A stretch of DNA of 64,000 nt from NCBI GenBank assembly GCA_026391735.1, contig JAPLDL010000011.1, positions 90,698-154,697 on the forward strand, read 5' to 3'. Every line of letters starts with the position of its first letter. Position 1 is the first letter of the stretch. The notes below the pieces were generated by a model. That model was given only the letters and a program-made list of their open reading frames with translations, had not been told where the DNA came from and made no database searches. Of this stretch, positions 45,445 to 53,514 are shown piece after piece. The DNA is from Bacteroidota bacterium (GTDB lineage: Bacteria; Bacteroidota; Bacteroidia; Bacteroidales; FEN-979). Both the position numbers and the translations under genes were made by a program.

Positions 45445-46965
45445 ATGGCTCTGATCAATTCGGTCATTTCATGGTTGATGAAACAGCGGATCCATCAGAT
45501 CGAGCTGTTCATGAAATACCCCCTGGAAGTTCAGCAGGAGTGGCTGCGAAAGCTTCTTCAATCGGCCAAGAATACCGAATGGGGCAAGCGATATGACTTT
45601 CGTTCGATATGCACTTATGAAGAATTCAGGAACCGGCTGCCACTGAATGATTATGATTCGCTGAAACCCTTTATCGAAAGGTTAAGGCAAGGCGAACAAA
45701 ATATATTGTGGCCTACCGAAATAAAATGTTTTGCAAAATCATCTGGTACCACTAATGATAAAAGCAAGTTTATCCCGGTGAGCCAGGAAGCACTTGAGGA
45801 ATGCCATTTTAAAGGAGGTAAGGACCTGCTTTCGATCTATTGTAACAATCATCCCGACACCAATCTCTTTGCCGGCAAAGCGATTGCTATGGGCGGCGCA
45901 CACCAGATCCTGGAAGTGAACAATGAATCATATTACCAGGGAGATCTGTCGGCTATCCTGATTCAGCATTTACCTCTTTGGGTTGAGTATTTAAGAACTC
46001 CCGGGCTTTCAATCGCATTGATGGATGAATGGGAGGCTAAAATTGAAAAAATGGCTTTTGCCACGGTTCAGCATGACGTCACCAATATTTCGGGAGTACC
46101 TTCATGGACTTTGCTTCTTTTTAAAAAAGTTCTTGAAATAACGGGAAAAAGGAACCTGCTTGAAGTATGGCCCAATTTTGAATTATATATCCATGGCGGA
46201 GTGAATTTCATACCCTATCAATCCCAGTTCAGCAAGTTACTGCAATCAGATACAGTAAATTATGTTGAAACTTATAATGCTTCAGAGGGATTTTTCGGGA
46301 TACAGGACAGGAAGGGGGCAAAAGATATGCTTCTTATGCTCGATTACGGCATCTTCTATGAGTTTATACCTGTTGATGACAGCCTTACCGATAGTTCAAA
46401 AGCGATTTCACTGATTGAAGTAAAGCCGGATGTGAATTATGCCATAATTATTACTACTAATGCCGGCTTATGGCGTTATATGTTGGGAGATACTGTGAAA
46501 TTCACATCAGTATCGCCATACCGTATACAAATAACAGGCCGGACAAGGTGTTTCATCAATGCTTTCGGGGAAGAGATGATCATTGATAATGCTGAGAAGG
46601 CAATTGCAATTGCCTGCTTGAAATGCAATGCCCAGGTGAATGAGTTTACTGCAGCCCCTGTGTATTATAGCGAACAAAAAGGTGCTCATGAATGGCTCAT
46701 CGAATTTGCGCATCCCCCGGTCGACCTGGGATTTTTTACTGTAACCCTTGATAATGCGCTGAAATCGCTGAATTCAGATTACGAGGCAAAGAGGTATCAT
46801 GACCTTCTGCTTGGCGAGCCGCTGATCAGGGTGATGCCGGAAGACACATTTTACAAATGGTTGAAATTTAAAGGGAAACTGGGAGGGCAGAATAAAGTTC
46901 CCCGCCTGGCTAATGAAAGGAAATATGTGGAAGAAATCCTTGACATGGTTTCAGGGAAGAAATAA
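45445..46965 (+). CDS. GH3-family acyl-adenylate-forming protein
   Basis: 506 residues, similar to bacterial members of the GH3 family known from plants as hormone-amino acid synthetases. The ATP-binding segment is CFAKSSGTTNDKSKFIP. VETYNASEGFFGIQD and YMLGDTVKFTS are further ANL-superfamily-like blocks, and the C-terminal FKGKLGGQNKVPRLANER is GH3-like. The bacterial substrate is unknown; an acid is presumably adenylated and joined to an amine or amino acid. It is monocistronic or leads the run toward kdsB. Confidence 0.9.
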   Translation: MALINSVISWLMKQRIHQIELFMKYPLEVQQEWLRKLLQSAKNTEWGKRYDFRSICTYEEFRNRLPLNDYDSLKPFIERLRQGEQNILWPTEIKCFAKSSGTTNDKSKFIPVSQEALEECHFKGGKDLLSIYCNNHPDTNLFAGKAIAMGGAHQILEVNNESYYQGDLSAILIQHLPLWVEYLRTPGLSIALMDEWEAKIEKMAFATVQHDVTNISGVPSWTLLLFKKVLEITGKRNLLEVWPNFELYIHGGVNFIPYQSQFSKLLQSDTVNYVETYNASEGFFGIQDRKGAKDMLLMLDYGIFYEFIPVDDSLTDSSKAISLIEVKPDVNYAIIITTNAGLWRYMLGDTVKFTSVSPYRIQITGRTRCFINAFGEEMIIDNAEKAIAIACLKCNAQVNEFTAAPVYYSEQKGAHEWLIEFAHPPVDLGFFTVTLDNALKSLNSDYEAKRYHDLLLGEPLIRVMPEDTFYKWLKFKGKLGGQNKVPRLANERKYVEEILDMVSGKK

Positions 46966-47043
46966 TAGCCTGGCTACCCTAAATTCATCAAGTATTTGCT
47001 CAGTTCATAAAATTCATGTAGGTTTGGCAGTAAATTCCAATTT

Positions 47044-47658
47044 ATGCATATTGCCGTTGCCGGAAATATCGGCTCAGGGAAAACAACCCTCGCGGGACTG
47101 CTTGCCAAGAATCTGAAATGGGAAGCGCATTACGAGAATGTTGATACCAATCCATACCTGCATAGTTTCTATGAAGACATGCAGCGCTGGTCGTTCAATC
47201 TTCAGGTTTATTTTTTGAACAGCCGTTTCAGACATGTGATTGAAATCAGGAAATCAGGAAAGACGGTCATTCAGGACCGCACGATCTATGAGGATGCTTA
47301 TATCTTTGCTCCGAACCTTCATGCCATGAACCTGATGAGCACCAGGGATTTCGAGAATTATAAATCACTTTTTGAGCTGATCAGCTCCCTGATTAAACCA
47401 CCCGACCTTATCATTTACCTCAGGGCCAGTGTTCCGACCCTTGTAAGCCAGATACAGAAGCGCGGAAGGGAATACGAGAGTGCCATCCGCATTGATTACC
47501 TCAAAAATCTGAACGACATGTACGAGGATTGGGTTGAAAGTTATAAACTTTCCAAGATCCTGTTTATTGATGTCGACAACTTAAAATTCAGCGAAAACAC
47601 CGAGCATCTTGGAGTCGTTATCGATAAAGTCAATGCCGAACTTCATGGTCTGTTTTAG
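47044..47658 (+). CDS. Deoxynucleoside kinase
   Basis: 204 residues of the dNK/dGK/dCK family. The P-loop is VAGNIGSGKTTLAG, the substrate-binding DRTIYEDAYIFA segment follows the usual ERS/DRS position, and the lid has QKRGREYES. It salvages deoxynucleosides by 5'-phosphorylation; purine or pyrimidine preference cannot be read directly. Six bases separate it from kdsB. Confidence 0.93.
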   Translation: MHIAVAGNIGSGKTTLAGLLAKNLKWEAHYENVDTNPYLHSFYEDMQRWSFNLQVYFLNSRFRHVIEIRKSGKTVIQDRTIYEDAYIFAPNLHAMNLMSTRDFENYKSLFELISSLIKPPDLIIYLRASVPTLVSQIQKRGREYESAIRIDYLKNLNDMYEDWVESYKLSKILFIDVDNLKFSENTEHLGVVIDKVNAELHGLF

Positions 47659-47664
47659 CCACGT

Positions 47665-48417
47665 ATGCCTGTGAAAGTCCTTGGAGTAATACCGGCACGA
47701 TATTCTTCTACCAGATTCCCGGGCAAACCCCTTGTTGTCATTGACGGGAAAAGCATGATCAGGAGGGTCTTTGAACAGTCCATTTTATGCAGAGGGCTTT
47801 CTGATGTCATTGTGGCCACAGATGACATCAGTATAGAAAAACATGTTGCTGGTTTCGGTGGAAAAGCCATGATGACTTCCGCCAGGCATAAGAGCGGTAC
47901 GGAAAGGTGTGGAGAAGTTTCTATGAAACTCAGGCAAGACGGACTTCATTTTGATGTGATTGTGAACATCCAGGGGGATGAACCCTATATACAGCCCGGT
48001 CAGATAGATCAGCTCATCAGTTGTTTCCTGAGGGAAGAAACCATGATCGCTACCCTTATGAAAAAGATCGACACAGTTGAGGATCTTAATAATCCCAATG
48101 TTGTTAAGGTTCTTTCCGGCAAGAATGGAAGGGCATTGTGTTTCAGCCGGGCAGCCATCCCTTATATCAGGGATAAAGGCAGGGAAAACTGGTTTGAAGA
48201 GCATAGTTTTTACAAGCATATTGGAATTTACGGCTACAGACCGGGAATACTGGAAAAGCTTGTTAATTTACCTTCTTCTCCATTAGAGATTGCAGAATCC
48301 CTCGAACAGCTGAGGTGGCTTGACAACGGCTATGAGATCAGCCTGAAAGAAACAACTTTTGAAAGCATAGCCATTGACAGTCCGGCCGACTTATTAAAAC
48401 TTACTAACAGGCAGTAA
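47665..48417 (+). CDS. kdsB: 3-deoxy-manno-octulosonate cytidylyltransferase
   Basis: 250 residues. It activates Kdo to CMP-Kdo for lipid A-core synthesis. Present are VLGVIPARYSSTRFPGKPL, the VATDD segment, VNIQGDEPYI and the late YKHIGIYGYR. Length is normal for KdsB. It confirms that the organism makes Kdo-containing LPS, consistent with lptE at 32118. Confidence 0.97.
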   Translation: MPVKVLGVIPARYSSTRFPGKPLVVIDGKSMIRRVFEQSILCRGLSDVIVATDDISIEKHVAGFGGKAMMTSARHKSGTERCGEVSMKLRQDGLHFDVIVNIQGDEPYIQPGQIDQLISCFLREETMIATLMKKIDTVEDLNNPNVVKVLSGKNGRALCFSRAAIPYIRDKGRENWFEEHSFYKHIGIYGYRPGILEKLVNLPSSPLEIAESLEQLRWLDNGYEISLKETTFESIAIDSPADLLKLTNRQ

Positions 48418-48465
48418 GCCCCATACCTTCAATTCCGTATCTTCGCAGCAAGCATTTTTGGCATT

Positions 48466-49644
48466 ATGGATGTGCGAATTACAATTGCCAGTTTATTGGA
48501 GGAACACGATTGCGTTATACTTCCGGGTTTCGGAGGCTTTATCGGCAATTATGCCCCGGCACGTATTGATGCCGTGAGCCATACATTTGTTCCTCCTTCC
48601 AAGAAAATTCTTTTCAATATCAACCTGAAACAAAATGACGGCCTGTTATGTAACCGCCTGGTGACTGATAAAGGAATATCCTATTCCGATGCACTGGCTA
48701 TGGTAAACGGGTTGGTGACCAGCATCAGGTATAACCTGAAAAGTGGGAAGTCGTTTATTATTCCGCAGGTTGGCAGGCTCTTTTCAGGCAGGGAAGGCAC
48801 CTTGCAGTTTGAGCAGGAAAAAGGGTCAAATCTTTTGCCTGATGCCTTTGGTTTACAAACATTTGTCTCTCCTCCTGTAAGCAGGAATTCATACTCTGAC
48901 CGTTTTGAAAAAGTTCTCATTCCGCAGCAGAGGGATATATCATCACCTAAAAAGCAATTTCCAAGATCCATAAAGTGGGCCGCGATGCTGGCCATCCCGA
49001 TCGGGGCAGCAGCCATTATCGGCATTACCCAGTACGACAAACTCAGGAATCCTTCAGTAAACAACGCAGGTATTCTGAGCTCTGTTTTTTCACGTTTTTC
49101 TGCATCTTCCCTGGTTGAAAAAAAGGATGCTCCTGCCCATGGTCCTCAGATCAATTATGATTTCGGAGAGATCCCTTCAATGTTTAATGATCCGGCACCT
49201 TCCGGATCAGGTGCTGCAGGAAAATCTGAAGCAGACCCCGATATGGATCAGCTGCTTGATGCTGCTCAGGATGCAGCTAACAAGATATCGGAAAACAACA
49301 CGATCACAAGAGATCAGACTCCCCGGAAACAAACTGTGAAAACCGATGTTGAGGAAACCTCTCCGGCCTTGATCTCCGGAACAGAATCCCCGCAAGACGC
49401 TCAGGGGATCAGTAAATCGGATAATTTCGCTATTATCATAGGTGCTTTCAAGGTCAGGGAGAATGCGTTGAAATGTATACAGGATGCAGATTCAAAAGGC
49501 CTTAACGCAGGTATCTATGATCGTTCCAAGGGTGGGTTGTACAGGGTTTCACTTTCAACAACCAACCGTCAAAAAGAAGCTGAAAACCTCCTCAGTGACG
49601 CCAGATCCAAAGGATTTTCGGGCGCCTGGCTGCTAGCCAAATAA
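48466..49644 (+). CDS. HU-CCDC81 and SPOR domain membrane protein
   Basis: 392 residues. Two HU-fold modules of the bacterial CCDC81 type occupy about 1-60 (IASLLEEHDCVILPGFGGFIG) and 65-135 (KGISYSDALAMVNGLV, then IIPQVGRLF). A single transmembrane helix lies at about 170-188 (AAMLAIPIGAAAIIGI), then a low-complexity linker, then a C-terminal SPOR domain (about 318-392, from FAIIIGAFKVRENALKCI) of the kind that binds denuded peptidoglycan. The topology would put the HU part in the cytoplasm and SPOR in the periplasm. Its function is unknown. Confidence 0.9.
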   Translation: MDVRITIASLLEEHDCVILPGFGGFIGNYAPARIDAVSHTFVPPSKKILFNINLKQNDGLLCNRLVTDKGISYSDALAMVNGLVTSIRYNLKSGKSFIIPQVGRLFSGREGTLQFEQEKGSNLLPDAFGLQTFVSPPVSRNSYSDRFEKVLIPQQRDISSPKKQFPRSIKWAAMLAIPIGAAAIIGITQYDKLRNPSVNNAGILSSVFSRFSASSLVEKKDAPAHGPQINYDFGEIPSMFNDPAPSGSGAAGKSEADPDMDQLLDAAQDAANKISENNTITRDQTPRKQTVKTDVEETSPALISGTESPQDAQGISKSDNFAIIIGAFKVRENALKCIQDADSKGLNAGIYDRSKGGLYRVSLSTTNRQKEAENLLSDARSKGFSGAWLLAK

Positions 49645-49652
49645 TTTTCTAC

Positions 49653-50321
49653 GTGCCAAAGAAAAAGCTTCTACATTTTAAGGAAAACCTCACGTTTCCT
49701 TTCCTTTTTCAAATCAGGTATCACGAACTTAATGCTCCATTCCCTCTCAGAGGATCCTGGAATGAAAATTTTTTCGGCAATTCCAACCCGATCATACTGG
49801 AACTTGGATGCGGGAAAGGAGAATACACCGTGGGGCTTGCAAAGGCATACCCGGATAAGAATTTCATTGGAATCGATGTGAAAGGCGCCCGGCTCTGGTC
49901 TGGTTGCCGCAGCGTTACAAAGGAAAGACTGGGAAATGTTGCCTTTATCAGGAGCCAGGTCGACTATATCGAATATTTCTTTGCCGGTGGAGAGGTTTCG
50001 GATATCTGGATTACCTTTCCCGATCCTCAACCCAAAAAAGAAAACCACCGCCTCACTTCCGCCCGTTTCATAGACAAATTTCAAAAAATCATGAAGCCGG
50101 GAGGAGAGATTTACCTTAAGACCGATGACACTGATTTCTATAATTTTACTCTAATGGTAATCAAGAAACATGGATTCAGTTCCGGATTTGCAACTGATGA
50201 TCTCTACCATTCCGGAACCGATGAAGATGTTATTAAATTCCAGACTTTTTACGAACAGAGGTGGCTTGGCCTGGGGAAAAAGATCTGCTACCTCAGGTTC
50301 AGCCTTCAGAAAAACATATAA
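49653..50321 (+). CDS. trmB: tRNA (guanine-N7-)-methyltransferase
   Basis: 222 residues, starting at GTG. It methylates G46 of tRNA using SAM. Seen are the SAM site ILELGCGKGEYTVGLAKAYP and the TrmB signature SDIWITFPDPQPKKENHRLTS with FIDKFQKIMKPGG. It follows the HU/SPOR gene by eight bases and precedes the S46 peptidase by seven, which suggests a co-transcribed trio. Confidence 0.95.
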   Translation: MPKKKLLHFKENLTFPFLFQIRYHELNAPFPLRGSWNENFFGNSNPIILELGCGKGEYTVGLAKAYPDKNFIGIDVKGARLWSGCRSVTKERLGNVAFIRSQVDYIEYFFAGGEVSDIWITFPDPQPKKENHRLTSARFIDKFQKIMKPGGEIYLKTDDTDFYNFTLMVIKKHGFSSGFATDDLYHSGTDEDVIKFQTFYEQRWLGLGKKICYLRFSLQKNI

Positions 50322-50328
50322 AACATTT

Positions 50329-52494
50329 ATGAAAAACCGTTTGATTTTTTTTCTGATCATCCTGAATTTAATCTCATTTCACGGGATTGCAGAAGAAGGC
50401 ATGTGGCCCCCGATTTTACTTGGGAAGAGGATCAGCGATATGCAGAAACTTGGTTTGAATATTGGGGCGGATGACATTTACAGTATTAATCATTCTTCCC
50501 TGAAAGATGCCATTGTGCAATTCGGAGGGGGATGTACCGGAGTTCTCGTATCGGAAAACGGATTACTGCTTACAAACCATCATTGCGGTTTTGGATCTGT
50601 TCAGAGACATAGCAGTATTGAACATGATTATTTAACGAATGGTTTCTGGGCCAGGTCTATGGAAGAAGAATTGCCGAATCAGGGCCTTTCCGTTACTTTC
50701 CTGATCAGGATGGAAGATGTCACTTCCAGAGTCCTCGTAGGAGTCAACCCTGTCATGAACGAAAAAGACCGGGCTACGGTCATAAAAAAGAATACCGAAG
50801 CATTAGAAAAAGAGTCAGTAAAAGGAACCTGCTTTGAAGCAAAAGTCAAACCTTTTTATTACGGAAACCAGTATTTCCTCTATATCACCGAAGTGTTTAA
50901 AGATGTCAGGCTGGTAGGAGCCCCACCTTCTGATATAGGCAGCTTCGGCGGAGATACAGATAACTGGGTCTGGCCCAGACATACGGGAGATTTTTCTGTG
51001 TTCAGGATCTATGCTTCGAAAGATAACAATCCGGCCGAATATTCAAAGGATAATGTTCCTTACAGGCCGGTCAAATATCTTTCCATTTCGCTCATGGGAG
51101 TTGAAAAAGGTGATTTTACAATGGTTTTCGGATTCCCGGGAACCACCAGGGAATATTTGACTTCGTATGGCGCGGAACTTATTGCGTTCAAGGAAAATCC
51201 GCTTAAAGTAGATTTCAGGCAGAAGCGATTGGACATCATTGAAACTGCCATGAATTCAGATGCCGGGATTAGGATACAATATGCTTCGAAACGTGCAGGT
51301 ATTGCAAACGGATGGAAAAAAATGAAAGGCGAAAGTATCGGGGTAAAACGCCTCAACACTTTGGGAACCAAGCGTGAGCAGGAAAAGGTGTTCGCAGCTT
51401 GGGTGAATGCCGACCCTGAGAGGATCAACAAATATGGAAAACTTTTTCAGTCAGCAGAAAGTACCTATAAAAGTTTAACTACCCCTGACCTGGCGGGAAT
51501 TTATATCGCGGAAGGCTTCCAGGGAATAGAGCTGCTTAAATTCGCAGGTAGTTTCAAGACAATTATCAGTCAATCGGAACAAAAAGATTGTAAAGAAGCT
51601 GATCTTGAAAAAAGCGGCCAAAAACTCAAATCAGCTGCGCGCGCATTTTTCAAAGACTATCAGCAAAAGATCGACTGTCAGGTCGCAATCGTACTGTTTG
51701 ACAAGATTTCAAAGGAAATGGAATCTTCCTTTAAACCAGCCTGCTTCTCAGATATTGAAAAGAAACATAAAGGAGGACTGGCAGGATTTGTCAACGGGCT
51801 TTTTACAACTTCTGTTTTTGCCGACAGTTCGAAGCTCCTGAAAATACTTTCAGACCACCGGTCTAAAATGATCAGGCAACTTGGCAAAGATCAGGTGTAC
51901 CTGCTTGCAGCCTCAGCAGCGGGGGTAATGGATTCACTCGTAACACCGGTAATAGTCAGATGCAACAGGGCCATTGACAGTATTCAACGCATTTATCTTG
52001 AGGGACTGATGCACTTCAGGAGCGATAAGCAATGGTATCCCGACGCCAATTCAACCTTGCGAGTCGCTTATGGAAAGGTTGATGATTACAGCCCCGCCGA
52101 TGCGATCAGATACAATTACTTCACTACAGCAAAAGGGATCCTTCAGAAGGAAAATCCCGACATTTATGATTATGTCGTTGAGCCCAAGCTGAAAACTCTT
52201 ATCCTGACTAATGATTTTGGGCAGTATGCAGATAAGGACGGAACCATGCATGTGGCTTTTATAGCTTCAAACCATACCACAGGAGGCAATTCGGGTAGCC
52301 CTGTGCTGGACGGCAATGGCAGGCTCATCGGATTGAATTTTGACAGGAACTGGGAAGGGACTATGAGTGATCTGCAATATGATCCCGGGCAATGCAGGAA
52401 TATCGTCCTGGATATCCGTTATTGCTTGTTTATTATTGACCGTTTTGCAGGTGCCCAAAGGCTAATCGATGAAATGAAGCTTGTGAGAGAGTGA
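50329..52494 (+). CDS. dpp11: S46 family dipeptidyl-peptidase, DPP11-type (Asp/Glu-specific)
   Basis: 721 residues with a signal peptide ending near HGIAEE. The catalytic triad is visible: histidine in TNHHCGF (His85), aspartate in RHTGDF (Asp221) and serine in TGGNSGSP (Ser655). The residue 18 positions after the serine, in NFDRNWEG, is Arg673, the arginine that in Porphyromonas DPP11 selects acidic P1 residues, while DPP7 has glycine. It should release X-Asp and X-Glu dipeptides in the periplasm. The frame is open to 50170 within trmB; the ATG at 50329 starts the signal peptide. Confidence 0.93.
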   Translation: MKNRLIFFLIILNLISFHGIAEEGMWPPILLGKRISDMQKLGLNIGADDIYSINHSSLKDAIVQFGGGCTGVLVSENGLLLTNHHCGFGSVQRHSSIEHDYLTNGFWARSMEEELPNQGLSVTFLIRMEDVTSRVLVGVNPVMNEKDRATVIKKNTEALEKESVKGTCFEAKVKPFYYGNQYFLYITEVFKDVRLVGAPPSDIGSFGGDTDNWVWPRHTGDFSVFRIYASKDNNPAEYSKDNVPYRPVKYLSISLMGVEKGDFTMVFGFPGTTREYLTSYGAELIAFKENPLKVDFRQKRLDIIETAMNSDAGIRIQYASKRAGIANGWKKMKGESIGVKRLNTLGTKREQEKVFAAWVNADPERINKYGKLFQSAESTYKSLTTPDLAGIYIAEGFQGIELLKFAGSFKTIISQSEQKDCKEADLEKSGQKLKSAARAFFKDYQQKIDCQVAIVLFDKISKEMESSFKPACFSDIEKKHKGGLAGFVNGLFTTSVFADSSKLLKILSDHRSKMIRQLGKDQVYLLAASAAGVMDSLVTPVIVRCNRAIDSIQRIYLEGLMHFRSDKQWYPDANSTLRVAYGKVDDYSPADAIRYNYFTTAKGILQKENPDIYDYVVEPKLKTLILTNDFGQYADKDGTMHVAFIASNHTTGGNSGSPVLDGNGRLIGLNFDRNWEGTMSDLQYDPGQCRNIVLDIRYCLFIIDRFAGAQRLIDEMKLVRE

Positions 52495-52506
52495 TCATTA
52501 CCATCT

Positions 52507-53364
52507 TTATCCGAACAGGTTTACCAGGGTGTTTGTGATCGTTGGATACCTGAATGTAAATCCCATTCTGGTAAGTTTCCCGGGAAGTACCTTATGCCCT
52601 TCAAGCAATAACACCGCCCCTTCCCCGTAAACAAATTTCAGGATACCGGCAGGAACAGAAAGAAACACAGGTTGTTTCAGCACTTTACCAAAAATTGAAC
52701 TAAATTCCGAATTGGTAACAGGGTAAGGGCTTACAAAATTGACCGGACCTTTCAATGCTTCATTTTCAATAATAAATATGAAGGCACTGACAAGATCTTT
52801 GATATGAATAAAAGAAACCCATTGGTCGCCTTTCCCGATTTTTGCGCCAAGTCCAATGCTGAAAAGCGGGTACATTTTGCTCATTGCCCCTCCGTTATCA
52901 CCCAGCACCATACCCATTCTCGGGATTACAACCCTCGTATAAACTTCAGCCAGATTAGCTTCCTTTTCCCAATCCCTGCAAACCTCACCTAAAAAACTGC
53001 TGGAATAGGAGCAACTGTCCTCATCATGTGTTCCTGTGATGTCATAGATATCAATTCCCGAGACTGAAATCAGAAGTCGCGGCTTTACAGAACACTCACT
53101 GATAGAACTCACAATTTTTTTAGTGGTCTCGATCCGGCTGGTGTAGATCTCTTTTTTATACGCGTCGTTCCATCTGTTGGAGACGTTGGCACCGGCAAGG
53201 TTGATCACTACATCGCAACCTTCAATTTTTGCCTTTCTGAATTCATCACCCGGTATGCCGAGTGATTCCCTGTTGATGGATTTTATATCCCAGCCTTTTT
53301 CGTGAAAGGCCCTGGTCAGCGCTTTCCCTATAAAGCCCCCAGCACCGCTTATGGCAACAATCAT
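52507..53364 (-). CDS. TIGR01777 family NAD-dependent epimerase (YfcH/SulA-like)
   Basis: 285 residues. The Rossmann start is IAISGAGGFIGKALTRAF. VINLAGANVSNRWNDAYK is the family's characteristic segment, and the C-terminus is the DUF1731-type tail (LEGHKVLPGKLTRMGFTFRYP). Substrate and role are unknown in bacteria. It converges on the peptidase gene and is divergent from mutA. Confidence 0.93.
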   Translation of the reverse strand: MIVAISGAGGFIGKALTRAFHEKGWDIKSINRESLGIPGDEFRKAKIEGCDVVINLAGANVSNRWNDAYKKEIYTSRIETTKKIVSSISECSVKPRLLISVSGIDIYDITGTHDEDSCSYSSSFLGEVCRDWEKEANLAEVYTRVVIPRMGMVLGDNGGAMSKMYPLFSIGLGAKIGKGDQWVSFIHIKDLVSAFIFIIENEALKGPVNFVSPYPVTNSEFSSIFGKVLKQPVFLSVPAGILKFVYGEGAVLLLEGHKVLPGKLTRMGFTFRYPTITNTLVNLFG

Positions 53365-53450
53365 ATTTTTTTGGTAAAGTTACTAAAGAATCAAACTTCA
53401 CGACCGTCTTAATATTTTTCAGGCGGATATGTAAACTTATAATAATTATC

Positions 53451-53458
53451 TAAATTTG
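53451..53458 (+). promoter_or_regulatory. Bacteroidota -7 promoter element before mutA
   Basis: TAAATTTGC is an exact TAnnTTTGC match and gives a leader of about 50-55 nt. No -33 box is evident. Confidence 0.5.
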
Positions 53459-53514
53459 CTTACCTTTACTATGTATATAACCCATCAAACGGGAAACTGA
53501 ACAGACTTGAATAC

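Noticed and set aside
50170..50328. N-terminal extension of the S46 peptidase frame
   Set aside because: It lies wholly inside trmB, has no signal-peptide character, and the ATG at 50329 starts a good signal peptide.
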